Of a DNA stretch of 64,000 bases, positions 22,071 to 31,243 are shown one piece after another. Position 1 is the first letter of the stretch; each line of letters opens with the position of its first letter. The DNA is taken from the NCBI GenBank assembly GCA_964542535.1, contig CAZIUE010000017.1:1-64000 (forward strand). Direction: 5' to 3'. This DNA is from Pseudopelobacter sp964542535 (GTDB lineage Bacteria; Desulfobacterota; Desulfuromonadia; Geobacterales; Pseudopelobacteraceae). The notes under the pieces were generated by a model. That model saw only the letters and a program-made list of their open reading frames with translations, ran no database searches and was not told the origin of the DNA. Made by a program: the position numbers and the translations under genes.

Positions 22071-23036
22071 CTAGTTCAGGTTCTTGAGCTGGCCGTCCAC
22101 CAGTTTGGCGGGGAGCGGGTCGTAGCCGTCCTTGACCACGATCTGCTGTCCTTCCTTGGACAGAACGTACTTCAGGAACTCTTCCGTCACTTTGGGCAGA
22201 GGTTTGCCCGGCTGCTTGGCAACGTAGATGTAGAGCATGCGGCTCAAGGGGTAGTTTCCGTTCAGCACGTTCTGGTAGGTGGCCGCGGAGGCCGGTTGGC
22301 CGTCCTTGGCCGAGAGGGGGACGGCGCGTACGCCGGAGGTGGCGTAGCCGATGCCGGAGTAACCGATGGCGGAGATGTCCTTGGCCACCCCCTCCACCAC
22401 CGAAGCGGAGCCGGGTTGTTCCTTGACCGTATTCTTGAAGTCACCCTTCTTGAGGGCGTGTTCCTTGAAATAGCCGTAGGTTCCCGAGGCTGAGTTGCGG
22501 CCGTAGAGGCTGATCGGCTTGCCGGCCAGCTTGCCGGTTACCCCCAGCTGTCCCCAGGTGGTGATTTCGGCGTGACCGCTCTTGCGGGTCTTGGAGAAGA
22601 TGGCGTCCACCTGGTCCAGGGAGAGGGACTTGACCGGGTTGTCCTTGTTGACGAAGACCGCCAGGGAGTCCAGGGCCACGCCGATCCTGGTCGGTTTGTA
22701 GCCATACTTTTTCTGGAACGCCTCGATCTCGGTCCCCTTCATCTCCCGGGACATGGGGCCCAGCTGGGCGGTACCGGCGGTCAGGGCCGGCGGAGCGGTG
22801 CTGGAGCCTTTTCCCTCGATCTGCAGGTTGACGTTGGGGTACTTCTTCTTGAACCCCTCGGCCCAGTAGGTCATCAGGTTGTTGAGGGAGTCGGAACCGA
22901 TGCTGTTCAGGTTGCCGGCCACGCCGGCAACGGGGCGGTAGCTCTTGATTCCGGGGTCAACGGCGACCTTGCCCGCCTGGGCCGATGTCACCGACAGGGC
23001 CAGTAACGCGGCTGTTGCAACTGCCTTCTTGAACAT
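22071..23036 (-). CDS. pstS: Phosphate-binding periplasmic protein
   Basis: The 321-aa solute-binding protein that captures phosphate in the periplasm. A Sec signal (MFKKAVATAALLALSVTSAQA, cleavage after AQA) leads into a PBP-like domain with the phosphate-loop segments GSDSLNNL, KGSSTAPPAL and GRNSASGTYG. The ATG at 23036 has AAGGAGG in front; a longer frame has no support. Upstream lie PhoB-box-like repeats. Confidence 0.95.
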   Translation of the reverse strand: MFKKAVATAALLALSVTSAQAGKVAVDPGIKSYRPVAGVAGNLNSIGSDSLNNLMTYWAEGFKKKYPNVNLQIEGKGSSTAPPALTAGTAQLGPMSREMKGTEIEAFQKKYGYKPTRIGVALDSLAVFVNKDNPVKSLSLDQVDAIFSKTRKSGHAEITTWGQLGVTGKLAGKPISLYGRNSASGTYGYFKEHALKKGDFKNTVKEQPGSASVVEGVAKDISAIGYSGIGYATSGVRAVPLSAKDGQPASAATYQNVLNGNYPLSRMLYIYVAKQPGKPLPKVTEEFLKYVLSKEGQQIVVKDGYDPLPAKLVDGQLKNLN

Positions 23037-23093
23037 GCTGTGTCCTCCTTGATGTGTGTGCTGACGTTCGATGGCTGTCACCGTAGCACGGTA

Positions 23094-23135
23094 GTGTTAC
23101 GGGTGTGTCACGGAGTGGGAAACTGTGTGTGAAAA
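23094..23135 (-). promoter_or_regulatory. PhoB-box-like direct repeats upstream of pstS
   Basis: On the minus strand, TTCACACACAG, TTTCCCACTCC, GTGACACACCC and GTAACACTACC follow one another in an 11-bp register, as PhoB half-sites do. The same TTCACACAC and GTAACA blocks recur upstream of phoB and of the 60-aa gene at 26021. The 11-bp spacing is visible; PhoB binding is inferred. Confidence 0.5.
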
Positions 23136-23143
23136 CTCGATCG

Positions 23144-24901
23144 TTACTCTGCGATGCGCAGCGTGAATGAAAAGGTGGAACCCCTGCCCGGCGTGCTCTC
23201 CACCGTCAGCTCGCCGCCGTGGAGTTGGACGATATGTTTGGCGATGGCAAGCCCCAGGCCGGTCCCTCCCTGCTCCCTGCTGCGTCCCCCGTCCACGCGG
23301 TAGAAGCGCTCGAAGATGCGGGGAAGGTCCCTGGCGGGGATGCCGATTCCGCTGTCCTGCACCGCAATCCTGAGGAAGCCGTCCCGCTGCTCGGCAAAGA
23401 GACGGATTGTGCCGCCTTCTGGGGTATATTTGACGGCATTGTCGATCAGGTTCACCAGCACCTGCTCCAGTCGGCCCTGGTCCACCAGGACACGGGGGAG
23501 GGGAGCCGCGATGTCGTTACACAGGGCGATCCCCTTTTCCGCCGCCCGCGGGGCGAGCAGAGTACAGGATTTTGCCGCTGTTGGGCCGATGTCCATGGGA
23601 TTAAGCTCCAGGGCTGTGTTCCTGGCCTCCAGGCAGGAAAGGGTCAGAATATCGTTGATCAGCATGGTCAACCGTTCGGCATGCCTGCGGATGATCTCCA
23701 CGAACCGGGTGGCGTGCTCCGGTTCCGAGGTCAGCATGCCGTCCTGGGTGAGGGTCTCGGCGTACCCCTTGATGACCGAGACCGGGGTGCGCAGCTCGTG
23801 GGAGACGTTGGCCACGAAGTCGCGGCGCATCTCTTCCACGTACTTCATGTCGCTGATGTCGTGGAACACCGCAACGACTCCCTGGCCGATGCCGTCCATG
23901 GCCAGGGACACCCAGTGGGTCAGCAGCGTGACGTCTCCCGGCTGGATGCGGATCTCCCGGACCAGCTCCCTCCCCGAGACGGTCAGGTCGTGGAAGGCCT
24001 CCTGCAGGTCGGGATTACGTGAGACTTCGATCAGCCGCTTACCCTCCACCTCTCCGGTCAGGGCAAACATCTTCCTGAAGCTGGGGTTGACCAGGGTGAT
24101 CAGACCGTCGGCGCTGGCAACCATGACCCCCTCGCCCATGCCGCGGAGGATCGCGTCCAGTCGTGCCTTCTCCTCGGCCAGACCGCGCATCTGGGAGTCG
24201 ATCCGCTCGGCCATGTCGTTCAGAACCGTTGCCAGCGCGCCGATTTCGTCCCGGGAGTAGGCCGGGATGCGGAGCTGCTCACCACCCCTGCCGATGCGGG
24301 CTGCTATCTCCGCCATCTGGCGCAGCGGCCGGGCGGTGATCCGGGAGAGGAAGAGGCTGAAGAGCAGGGCGGCCAGCAACGCCGCACCCACGGCGCCGGC
24401 AGTCATGCGGTGCAGTGCCGTCGTGGCGTCGGACAGATGCTCCAGGGGGAGGGCCAGCCTGACGATGCCGCTGTGGCCGGCGCTCCGGTAGGGGAGGGCC
24501 GTGTAGAGCATGTGGGTCTTGAGGGTTTCCGAATAACGCAGGGAGCTGCCAATGCTCCCCTTAAGGGCCTGCACCACTTCCGGACGGTTCAGGTGGCTCT
24601 CCAGGTGGGAGAGTTCACCCCGCTGCACGTCCGAATCACCCGTTACCAGGCCGGTGCGATCGATCAGGGTGACGCGCGCCTTGATGGCCGATCCGATCCG
24701 CTCGGCCAGCTGCTGGGGCGGCATGTGGTCTCCCTCCTGTTCGGCCAGAAGAGTGGCAAGTCTGGTCTGGCTGATCAGGTTTTCGCGGCTTTCGTCCAGG
24801 AAGTAGGTCTGGGCGCCATGGTCGAAGCTCAGGAAATAAATCCCCGAGAGCAGCAGGATCAGCGCCAGGTAGGAGAGCATCAATTTCCAGCGGAACTTCA
24901 T
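23144..24901 (-). CDS. phoR: Phosphate regulon sensor kinase PhoR
   Basis: A membrane histidine kinase of 585 aa. It has two membrane segments (residues about 8-25 and 165-185) flanking a PhoR-type periplasmic region, then HAMP, PAS (LDAILRGMGEGVMVASADG), HisKA (VSHELRTPVSVIKGYAETL) and HATPase with DSGIGIP and GTGLGLAIAKHIV. It starts three bases after phoB. It phosphorylates PhoB under phosphate limitation, with PhoU and Pst reporting supply. Confidence 0.93.
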   Translation of the reverse strand: MKFRWKLMLSYLALILLLSGIYFLSFDHGAQTYFLDESRENLISQTRLATLLAEQEGDHMPPQQLAERIGSAIKARVTLIDRTGLVTGDSDVQRGELSHLESHLNRPEVVQALKGSIGSSLRYSETLKTHMLYTALPYRSAGHSGIVRLALPLEHLSDATTALHRMTAGAVGAALLAALLFSLFLSRITARPLRQMAEIAARIGRGGEQLRIPAYSRDEIGALATVLNDMAERIDSQMRGLAEEKARLDAILRGMGEGVMVASADGLITLVNPSFRKMFALTGEVEGKRLIEVSRNPDLQEAFHDLTVSGRELVREIRIQPGDVTLLTHWVSLAMDGIGQGVVAVFHDISDMKYVEEMRRDFVANVSHELRTPVSVIKGYAETLTQDGMLTSEPEHATRFVEIIRRHAERLTMLINDILTLSCLEARNTALELNPMDIGPTAAKSCTLLAPRAAEKGIALCNDIAAPLPRVLVDQGRLEQVLVNLIDNAVKYTPEGGTIRLFAEQRDGFLRIAVQDSGIGIPARDLPRIFERFYRVDGGRSREQGGTGLGLAIAKHIVQLHGGELTVESTPGRGSTFSFTLRIAE

Positions 24902-24904
24902 GGG

Positions 24905-25591
24905 CTAGGTCTCCTCGATCTTGTAGCCGAATCCCCGGACGGTCTTGATCTGTTCCCCCGGAAGACCGAGCTTGCCCCGCAACCGGGTGATGTGCGTGTC
25001 TACGGTGCGCGTGTCGCCCACATCATGGTAGCTCCACACGTCCTGCAGCAACTGGTCCCGGCTGATGACCCGGCCGCGGCGCTCCACCAGGTAGAGAAGC
25101 AGTTTGAATTCCGTGGAAGTCAGGTCTGTTTCCCGGTCGGCGCTGATCACCCGGTGGCGCTCCCGGTCGATGACGATGCCTCCCAGGTTCAGCAGGGGGG
25201 ACTCCGTCACCGGATCTCCACCGCAGCGCCTGAGAATCGCCTTGACCCGCAGGGAGAGCTCGCGCATGGAGAAGGGCTTGACGATGTAGTCGTCGGCCCC
25301 CACCTCGAAACCGACCACACGATCGATCTCGTCCCCCTTGGCGGTGACCATGAGCACCGGTATGCGGCTGGTGGCCTGGTCCTTGCGCAGTGTCTTGCAG
25401 ATCTCGGTGCCCAGCATGCCGGGGAGCATCAGATCAAGGATGATCAGGTCCGGTTGGCCGCTCCGGGCCGCCTCGAGCCCGGCAATGCCGTCAAAGGCGC
25501 AGCGGGGGGCAAACCCTTCCTTCTCCAGATTGAAGGCCAGCAGTTCGGCAAGGTCCCGTTCGTCTTCGATGATCAGGATCCTCTGTTTCAT
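24905..25591 (-). CDS. phoB: Phosphate regulon response regulator PhoB
   Basis: A 228-aa OmpR-family regulator. The receiver has acidic residues E-D-E-R-D, phospho-acceptor Asp in LIILDLMLPG and KPFSMREL. The C-terminal winged helix contains LTSTEFKLLLYLVERRGRV and RTVDTHITRLRGKLG. It is first in the minus-strand pho-pst cluster and probably activates it and itself through the repeats at 25843-25880. Confidence 0.94.
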   Translation of the reverse strand: MKQRILIIEDERDLAELLAFNLEKEGFAPRCAFDGIAGLEAARSGQPDLIILDLMLPGMLGTEICKTLRKDQATSRIPVLMVTAKGDEIDRVVGFEVGADDYIVKPFSMRELSLRVKAILRRCGGDPVTESPLLNLGGIVIDRERHRVISADRETDLTSTEFKLLLYLVERRGRVISRDQLLQDVWSYHDVGDTRTVDTHITRLRGKLGLPGEQIKTVRGFGYKIEET

Positions 25592-26020
25592 GGGCGGTTC
25601 CTCGGTGGTCGTGGTCTCGCACCAGCTCCGCAGGTGCGGTTCGTCCTGGATGCGGCGATTGAAAATGCCCGCTGAGGCTCGGAGGGGCTCTGTTGCGGTT
25701 CGCTCCAGCGGATAGGGTCGAGGTTTCCGGTTTCAGGACGCATCCCGCCGCCGGCGCCGTGCCTTTACGATGAAAGTGGAACCTCTGCCCGTTCCGGCGG
25801 TTTTTCGGGCCGGTTTCATGTCATGGCGTTGTACCATGCAAATGTTACCGTTGTGTGCCGAATTGTAAACGTGTGTGTAGAACTTGGCTGGACCGTTCCC
25901 GCATGAACCGGTACGGCTTGGGGATCTGGTGATGTTTCACACACCTTTTTTGTGACGGCAACCGTATCGTAACAAGCTTGGAGTATAGGTGGGGGCATCA
26001 AGGAGAGAAGGAGGTACGGT
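25592..26020. promoter_or_regulatory. Divergent control region phoB / 60-aa gene with PhoB-box-like repeats
   Basis: Two repeat clusters face away from each other. On the minus strand (25843-25880) CTACACACACG, TTTACAATTCG, GCACACAACGG and TAACA precede phoB. On the plus strand (25935-25975) TTTCACACACC, TTTTTTGTGAC and a GTAACAAG block precede the gene at 26021. Both resemble the repeats before pstS. Shared Pho control is inferred. The rest of the gap holds nothing I can name. Confidence 0.5.
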
Positions 26021-26203
26021 ATGAAGATCAGGATCGACGAGGACTACTATTGCTGGCACTGCGAATGGTGTGATACCGAGAACCGGGTGCTCTGGATACG
26101 GGTGCATGAGGGGCTGTCCTGTGGCGCCTGCCACAGGAAGACGCTGCTGGGGGGGGAGCTGCTTGCCTCCCAGGAACAGAAAATCTCCGCCGGGCTGTAC
26201 TGA
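26021..26203 (+). CDS. Small cysteine-rich protein, 60 aa
   Basis: GAAGGAGGTACGGT precedes the ATG at 26021, a strong ribosome site. The protein has CWHCEWC near residue 12 and CGAC near residue 34, four or five cysteines and a nearby histidine that could bind zinc as a small ribbon. No family is recognised. It is transcribed divergently from phoB behind PhoB-box-like repeats and ends at its own terminator, so it may be a phosphate-responsive small protein. Confidence 0.75.
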   Translation: MKIRIDEDYYCWHCEWCDTENRVLWIRVHEGLSCGACHRKTLLGGELLASQEQKISAGLY

Positions 26204-26229
26204 ACGGAAATTGCGGGCCGGAAAAAACC

Positions 26230-26267
26230 GGGCGCCCCGGTCTCTATGACCGGCGGCGCCCTTTTTT
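26230..26267 (+). terminator. Intrinsic terminator
   Basis: GGGCGCC (26230-26236) pairs with GGCGCCC (26255-26261), extended by an inner CGGTC/GACCG stem, and six T follow. It ends the 60-aa gene; the minus-strand gene ending at 26283 faces it. Confidence 0.9.
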
Positions 26268-26282
26268 ATTCCTGTGCTGCCG

Positions 26283-26765
26283 CTACTTCCCGCAGCATTT
26301 CTTGTATTTCAGGCCGCTTCCACATGGGCAGGGATCGTTACGGCCGATCTTGTTCACGCTCAGCGGCCTGGGGCGGACCCTGACGCCGTCGGTGAACAGC
26401 CAGGCCCCGTCCCTGCGCTCGAACAGGGCGTTTTCATGGTGGTCGTGGAGCCCTTCCCGGTCACGGTAATGGGCAATGAACTCCACCTGGCCGGTCGTGT
26501 CGTCCGGTCCCCCCTGCTGGGTACCGAGGATTTCCAATCCCAGCCATTCGCTTCGTGCGGCCCACTCACGGGTCCCGTCGTGATCGTACCCCGTGCGATG
26601 GTTCGGGTGGGTGCTGTTGAAGATGAAATCGACCTCTACCTTGACATGGGCGCTGTAGCGCGCCCTCATGAGCTCTTCAGCCGTGTGGGCCGATCGTGAG
26701 CCGTTGATGATCGGCTGGCAGCACTGTTCGTAGGGCGTGCCGCTTCCGCAGGGACAACTGTTCAT
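26283..26765 (-). CDS. YchJ-like SEC-C motif protein
   Basis: A 160-aa protein with cysteine clusters at both ends. The N-terminus has CPCGSGTPYEQCC and the C-terminus NDPCPCGSGLKYKKCC, the SEC-C zinc motif. The middle (ELMRARYSAHVKVEVDFIFNS) is the NTF2-like YchJ domain. The ATG at 26765 has GAGGAG upstream; the same frame stays open much further upstream but crosses a decayed gene. Role unknown; SEC-C proteins often associate with SecA or nucleic acids. Confidence 0.88.
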   Translation of the reverse strand: MNSCPCGSGTPYEQCCQPIINGSRSAHTAEELMRARYSAHVKVEVDFIFNSTHPNHRTGYDHDGTREWAARSEWLGLEILGTQQGGPDDTTGQVEFIAHYRDREGLHDHHENALFERRDGAWLFTDGVRVRPRPLSVNKIGRNDPCPCGSGLKYKKCCGK

Positions 26766-26879
26766 GTCTGCTTCTCCTCTTTGGGGGTTCTCCTGGTGGC
26801 ATGGGCTACTGCCGTTACATGCTCTTTTACGGTTTGTCAAATATTTTATGATGTTTGTAGCCCAGAGAGATCGATCCGG

Positions 26880-27377
26880 GTGGGGACCTGGCCGGGGAGC
26901 AATGTGAGCGTGTTCCGCCAGTGATCGCCAGTGATGGAAGAGTTCCAGGAGGTACAGGATGGTTTCGATGGCGATCACGAAGCAGATTGATAGCAAGGAA
27001 TAGCAAGGAAGGCCGGGTCGCGGCGGGGCATGACGGCGCAGTCGTTGGCGATGGCCGTTTCCCGCTCCGGATCGATGACCAGCCGGTACTCTTCGTGAAC
27101 GGGAGGGCGGACGTGGTGCCTGACCTGTTCGACGCGGTTCTGGAGGTTGGCCAGGAAGCGGAAGATCTAGTCGGCGGAACAGTTCAGTGAATACGGCGCC
27201 GCCGAAGCAGTAGAGGTAGACCTGTTGCCTGTCGTCCGCCAGAGGGGGCGCGAAACCGATCGGGTTGAGCTTAATCGGCTCCTTCCAGCAGAGCCTGCGG
27301 CTCATACCCTGCTTCTGGACCAGGCTGTTCAGAGCCAGTTCACCGTCAAAGGCGTATGCATTGAACAGGAATTCCAT
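26880..27377 (-). pseudogene. Decayed RMD1/DUF155-like gene
   Basis: An ATG at 27377 opens MEFLFNAYAFDGELALNSL and runs to YLYCFGGAVF, the conserved start and middle of the RMD1/YagE (DUF155) family. The reading then moves to another frame. After a TAG it continues IFRFLANLQNRVEQVRHHV, then EEYRLVIDPERE. It returns to the first frame for a C-terminal membrane helix (VIAIETILYLLELFHHW). About 80 to 100 residues expected between these parts are missing. So one nonsense codon, at least two frameshifts and an internal deletion are visible. Family membership is by motif memory only. Confidence 0.6.
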
Positions 27378-27569
27378 AGCCGTGCCTCCATCCGCATGCA
27401 CCTGGACGTCACGCAGCCGTTTGTGACAAGTGTAACAGGTGAGTCCGGATTCGGCAGACGCCATCCGTCGACTGAAGTTGCGGCAGAGCCTACGTACGGG
27501 TAGACTGTGACGGATGGTGAAGCGGCACTCCGGTTTCGAGGCCGACGTTCATGGAGGTGTACCCCCGAA

Positions 27570-28436
27570 ATGCGATCCTTTCTCTTCGTCAACCCCCGTT
27601 CCGGGAGCTACGCTCCGGGCCGGGTCACCAGAATCCTCTCGCGTTTGTCTGAAGCAGGAATCCGGCCTACGCTCATGGAGGTGACTACGCCGGTTGAGGT
27701 GCGTTCCCGCTGTCGCGCGATTGCCGCTGAAGACGCCGCCGCTCTGGTGATCGTCGCCGCCGGTGACGGGACCATCAATGCGGTGGTGAACTCCCTGAAA
27801 CCCGCATCGGCGACACTGGCCATCCTTCCCCTGGGTACCTCCAATGTATTGGCCCGGGAGATCGGCATTCGTTCCCTGGAGGATGGGGTGGAACGGATCA
27901 TCACCGCCCGGAGTCGTCCGTTGCCCCTGGGAGTCATGGAGCTGGGGCCGATCAGCCACCGTTTTCTGCTCATGGCCGGTGTCGGGGTCGACGGAGCGGT
28001 TGTCAGGGATGTGCATCCCCGGGAGAAGCGGCTGCTCAGGCAGGGTGCCTATGCGCTCTCTGCAATGCGTTACGCCTTTCAGTGGGAAAAAGAGATGATC
28101 CAGGTGGTGACGCCCGAGCGTACGCTTGCCTGCCATGGCGCTGTTGTCTGCACGGCTTCCCGGTATGGCGGAGATTTTGTCCTTGTTCCCGGGGGAGACC
28201 TGTTCTCGCCGTTGTTCACGGTGGTCTGTACCCTTGGCAACCGTCGCAGGGACTATCTGCGCGTGGCTTGGGATCTGTTTTCGGGGAGAACGCAGACCGG
28301 CCGGCAGCTGCTGCGCATAACGGCTAGAGAGGTGGAGATTTTCGGCGTCAAGCCGGTGCAACTGGACGGTGACTTCATCGGCTACAGTCCGGCACGTTTT
28401 TCATGCCTGGAAAATTTCGCCAGAATCGTTGTCTGA
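27570..28436 (+). CDS. Diacylglycerol/sphingosine kinase-family protein
   Basis: A 288-aa lipid-kinase-like protein. It has FLFVNPRSGS at the start, the nucleotide loop AAGDGTINAVVNSL, LPLGTSNVLAREIGI, and the C-terminal VQLDGDFIG typical of the DAGK catalytic family (YegS/BmrU type). It probably phosphorylates a membrane lipid at the cytoplasmic face. The ATG at 27570 matches the conserved beginning; GGAGG lies about 12 bases upstream. Neighbours give no clue. Confidence 0.85.
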   Translation: MRSFLFVNPRSGSYAPGRVTRILSRLSEAGIRPTLMEVTTPVEVRSRCRAIAAEDAAALVIVAAGDGTINAVVNSLKPASATLAILPLGTSNVLAREIGIRSLEDGVERIITARSRPLPLGVMELGPISHRFLLMAGVGVDGAVVRDVHPREKRLLRQGAYALSAMRYAFQWEKEMIQVVTPERTLACHGAVVCTASRYGGDFVLVPGGDLFSPLFTVVCTLGNRRRDYLRVAWDLFSGRTQTGRQLLRITAREVEIFGVKPVQLDGDFIGYSPARFSCLENFARIVV

Positions 28437-28812
28437 TGATGTGGTTTCCGGTTCCTGTGTGACGGTGATCACCGCGTGTCGTGCCCTGCATCCCCGCTGC
28501 TGCTCATCCTCTGCGTTTTTTTCGTATTGCGCTGTAGTTGCTTGACATTGCTACTTCTTTTGGTTAAGGATCTATTATTCTTTGTGCGGTTTTGGTGCAC
28601 AGCGCCGGCTTCGAGAGCACTTGAACCATGGATAATCTGGCACCGTTACGGCGGCCCCACGTTTTGCCCGCGGCAGGGAGGGAAGGGGGGGCGCCGACGG
28701 CTGTGCAGAGGTTTTTATCAGGTTTCCCGATTCGTCCCGGCCGGGTTGCCGTGTATGCCGGTGCAGGTGGATATTCTCGGCACACTTCATTTTCATGCAA
28801 AGGGGAGAGACC
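28437..28812. other. 376-base gap before the chemoreceptor gene
   Basis: A T-rich stretch holds a TTGACA at about 28541 without a well-spaced -10. Several short ORFs on both strands have no ribosome sites. A leader for the chemoreceptor is likely, but I see no defined element. Confidence 0.3.
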
Positions 28813-30435
28813 ATGTTTAACAACCTGAATGTAGGTGCAAAGCTGCTGGCTGCCTTCGTGTTGGTGGCGGTGATCAGTGGTGTGGTGGGCATCATCGGTA
28901 TCACCCGCAACCGCCAGATCGCCGAAGCCGACAGGATGATGTACGAGAAACTAGCCGTTCCCCTGGGGGACCTGGCGGTGATAGCCGAATCGTTCCAGCG
29001 CGTGCGTATCAACCTGCGCGACGTGGTCAGCGCCACCAACGAAACGGAGCGTCGCGAGGCACTCAATACGATTCAGAAGCTGAGGGACACTATTGCGCCC
29101 CATCTGGAAAGCTATGAGAAGAGCATGTCCAACGATGAACAGCGCAGATTGTTCGAGCAGTTCAAGGAAGCCCGAAAAACCTATGTGGGACATATCGCTA
29201 CGATCATCAGGCTGGACACTGAAAATCGCGAGGCAGAGGCGCTGGCCCTTATGCATGGCCAGGCTAAGCAGGCTGCTCTGCGCTACCAGGAACTGAGTGA
29301 AAAATTGATAAAAAACATGGAGCAACAGGGCAAGCTGATTCTGCAACAGAACGAGAATACGGCCGGCAATGCCTTTCTTCTGATGGTCTGTTTCGTGGCT
29401 GCCAACATTATCATCGCTGTTGTGCTCGGCCTGTATATCTCCCGGATGATCACGGCGCCACTCAACGAAGCTGTCCGGGTTGCCACGGCAATCGGAGCGG
29501 GAGATCTGAACGTGGATGTCCGGGTGACCTCGGGTGACGAGACCGGAAGACTCATGCAGGCCCTGAGAACCATGGTCGATAACCTGCGCAACATCATCAA
29601 CCAGGTATCGGCTACCTCGTCCCAGGTAGCTGCGGCTTCCAGCCAACTGCACGCCACCGCTGAGCGCATTGCCACCGGGGCCGAAGAGGTGGTTGCCCAG
29701 GCCAGTACCGTTGCCACGGCCGGGGAGGAAATGTCGGCCACATCGGGCGACATTGCCCAGAACTGCCAGATGGCAGCCGAGGGAGCGCAGCGCGCTTCCG
29801 CATCGGCCCAGAATGGTGCCGAGGTAGTGGAGAAGACCGTGGCGGTAATGGGACAGATCGCCGCCAAGGTTCAGGAGTCGGCCAGAACCGTGGAGAGCCT
29901 GGGAACGCGCAGCGACCAGATCGGCGCCATCATCGGCACCATCGAGGACATCGCCGATCAGACCAACCTGCTGGCGCTGAACGCCGCCATAGAGGCGGCC
30001 CGTGCCGGGGAGCAGGGAAGGGGGTTCGCGGTGGTGGCGGACGAAGTGCGCGCCCTGGCGGAGCGCACTACCCGTGCCACCCGGGAAATCGGTGAGATGA
30101 TCAAGGCTATCCAGGGAGAGACCAAGGATGCGGTTGCCGCCATGGAACAGGGGGTGGGACAGGTGGAGGCCGGCACCGTCGAGGCCAGCCGCTCCGGTGA
30201 TGCGCTGCGGGATATCCTGGAGCAGGTAAACAGCGTGGCCATGCAGGTCAGCCAGATCGCCACCGCAGCCGAGGAACAGACCGCCACAACCGGCGAGATT
30301 GCCAGCAACATGCAGCAGATCACCGAGGTGGTGCAGCAGACGTCACACGGAGCCCAGGAGTCGGCAACCGCGGCGGCACAGCTGAGCACCAACGCCGAAG
30401 AACTGCAACGGCTGGTGCAGCAGTTCCGGCTCTGA
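28813..30435 (+). CDS. Methyl-accepting chemotaxis protein
   Basis: A 540-aa membrane chemoreceptor. TM1 (residues about 12-32, AFVLVAVISGVVGIIGI) and TM2 (about 190-212, FLLMVCFVAANIIIAVVLGL) flank a four-helix-bundle (4HB_MCP) sensor. HAMP follows, then a long coiled-coil signalling domain with the hairpin tip DQTNLLALNAAIEAARAGEQ. It ends in L-V-Q-Q-F-R-L. GGGGAGAGACC precedes the ATG at 28813. The ligand cannot be read. No che genes lie adjacent. Confidence 0.94.
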   Translation: MFNNLNVGAKLLAAFVLVAVISGVVGIIGITRNRQIAEADRMMYEKLAVPLGDLAVIAESFQRVRINLRDVVSATNETERREALNTIQKLRDTIAPHLESYEKSMSNDEQRRLFEQFKEARKTYVGHIATIIRLDTENREAEALALMHGQAKQAALRYQELSEKLIKNMEQQGKLILQQNENTAGNAFLLMVCFVAANIIIAVVLGLYISRMITAPLNEAVRVATAIGAGDLNVDVRVTSGDETGRLMQALRTMVDNLRNIINQVSATSSQVAAASSQLHATAERIATGAEEVVAQASTVATAGEEMSATSGDIAQNCQMAAEGAQRASASAQNGAEVVEKTVAVMGQIAAKVQESARTVESLGTRSDQIGAIIGTIEDIADQTNLLALNAAIEAARAGEQGRGFAVVADEVRALAERTTRATREIGEMIKAIQGETKDAVAAMEQGVGQVEAGTVEASRSGDALRDILEQVNSVAMQVSQIATAAEEQTATTGEIASNMQQITEVVQQTSHGAQESATAAAQLSTNAEELQRLVQQFRL

Positions 30436-30443
30436 TGATTGCC

Positions 30444-30473
30444 GTGCGGATGCGGCCCGTGCGGCATCCGCAC
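30444..30473 (+). terminator. Hairpin after the chemoreceptor gene
   Basis: GTGCGGATGC (30444-30453) pairs perfectly with GCATCCGCAC (30464-30473). No T-run follows, so termination may be Rho-dependent or weak. Confidence 0.55.
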
Positions 30474-30607
30474 GGTTTCGGCCGTCGGATTCGGGTTGGG
30501 GTATGAGACAAACGGTCCGGCACTGGGGGCTGCTGAGTAGCTCCCCCAGGGGGGACGAAGCTCATCCCCGTTTGTGGCCGGCCGACACGATGGTTGGGGG
30601 GAAAAGG

Positions 30608-30640
30608 AGGGGCAGGCTCCCGGGAGGGGGCCTGCCCCTT
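30608..30640. terminator. Terminator-like hairpin between convergent genes
   Basis: AGGGGCAGGC (30608-30617) pairs with GCCTGCCCCT (30630-30639), followed by TTTC. It sits between the plus-strand chemoreceptor and the minus-strand operon that ends at 30641. Confidence 0.65.
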
Positions 30641-31243
30641 TCAGTTCATGTTAGGCAGGTTGCTGGAGATCTGATGCAGGATTTTCTGCTTGGTCTGGCT
30701 GGTCAGGGTCTCGGGCGATACGAGGCCGACGATGTAGAGTTCGTTCTCTTCTGTGCTGGTTACGAATCCGATCATTCGTTTCTTGTCGAATTCCAGGTCC
30801 ACGCAGGAGAGTTTTCCCGAGTCGGGCGCGATCCGCTCCAGTTGCTCGATAGAACAGATCAGCTCGGCCCCGGCCCCTTCGAAACCTTGACTGGGGATTC
30901 TTCCCCGACAGGCAATGATGAAGCCCTGGGAATCCACCACGAATGCCGCTTCGGCCCGGCTGACGGTCATGCACCAGGTGATGCAGCCTTCCCAGGTTTC
31001 GAAGGATTGTGGGCTCTCCTCAGGGCGCGAATCTCCAGGATCCGGCTGTGCCGGAGGCGTCGGCTGCCGGTGGTTCTGAACGGTGATGCCCTGCTGCCGG
31101 GAAAGGGAGAGGTAGGAGGGCTGTTCCACCTCCCCCGCCTCGTTGTCCCGCTGCCGTGATCCGGGACAGGGGGAGCGTTTCAGGGCCGTCAGGATCCGCT
31201 GCGCCTGACGCAAATCATAAGAGTTCACGCTGTTGTCGCCCAT
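30641..31243 (-). CDS. Roadblock/LC7-like protein with disordered N-terminus
   Basis: A 200-aa protein. Residues 1-100 are polar and Pro/Gln-rich. The C-terminal 100 residues (AAFVVDSQGFIIACRGRIP to the end) follow the strand-helix pattern of roadblock/LC7 (MglB-like) domains. AGGAGA precedes the ATG at 31243. Its start overlaps the end of the ParA gene by 29 bases, so the two are probably coupled. Roadblock proteins usually regulate small GTPases or ATPases; here the ParA next door is the natural partner, which is inference. Confidence 0.7.
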   Translation of the reverse strand: MGDNSVNSYDLRQAQRILTALKRSPCPGSRQRDNEAGEVEQPSYLSLSRQQGITVQNHRQPTPPAQPDPGDSRPEESPQSFETWEGCITWCMTVSRAEAAFVVDSQGFIIACRGRIPSQGFEGAGAELICSIEQLERIAPDSGKLSCVDLEFDKKRMIGFVTSTEENELYIVGLVSPETLTSQTKQKILHQISSNLPNMN

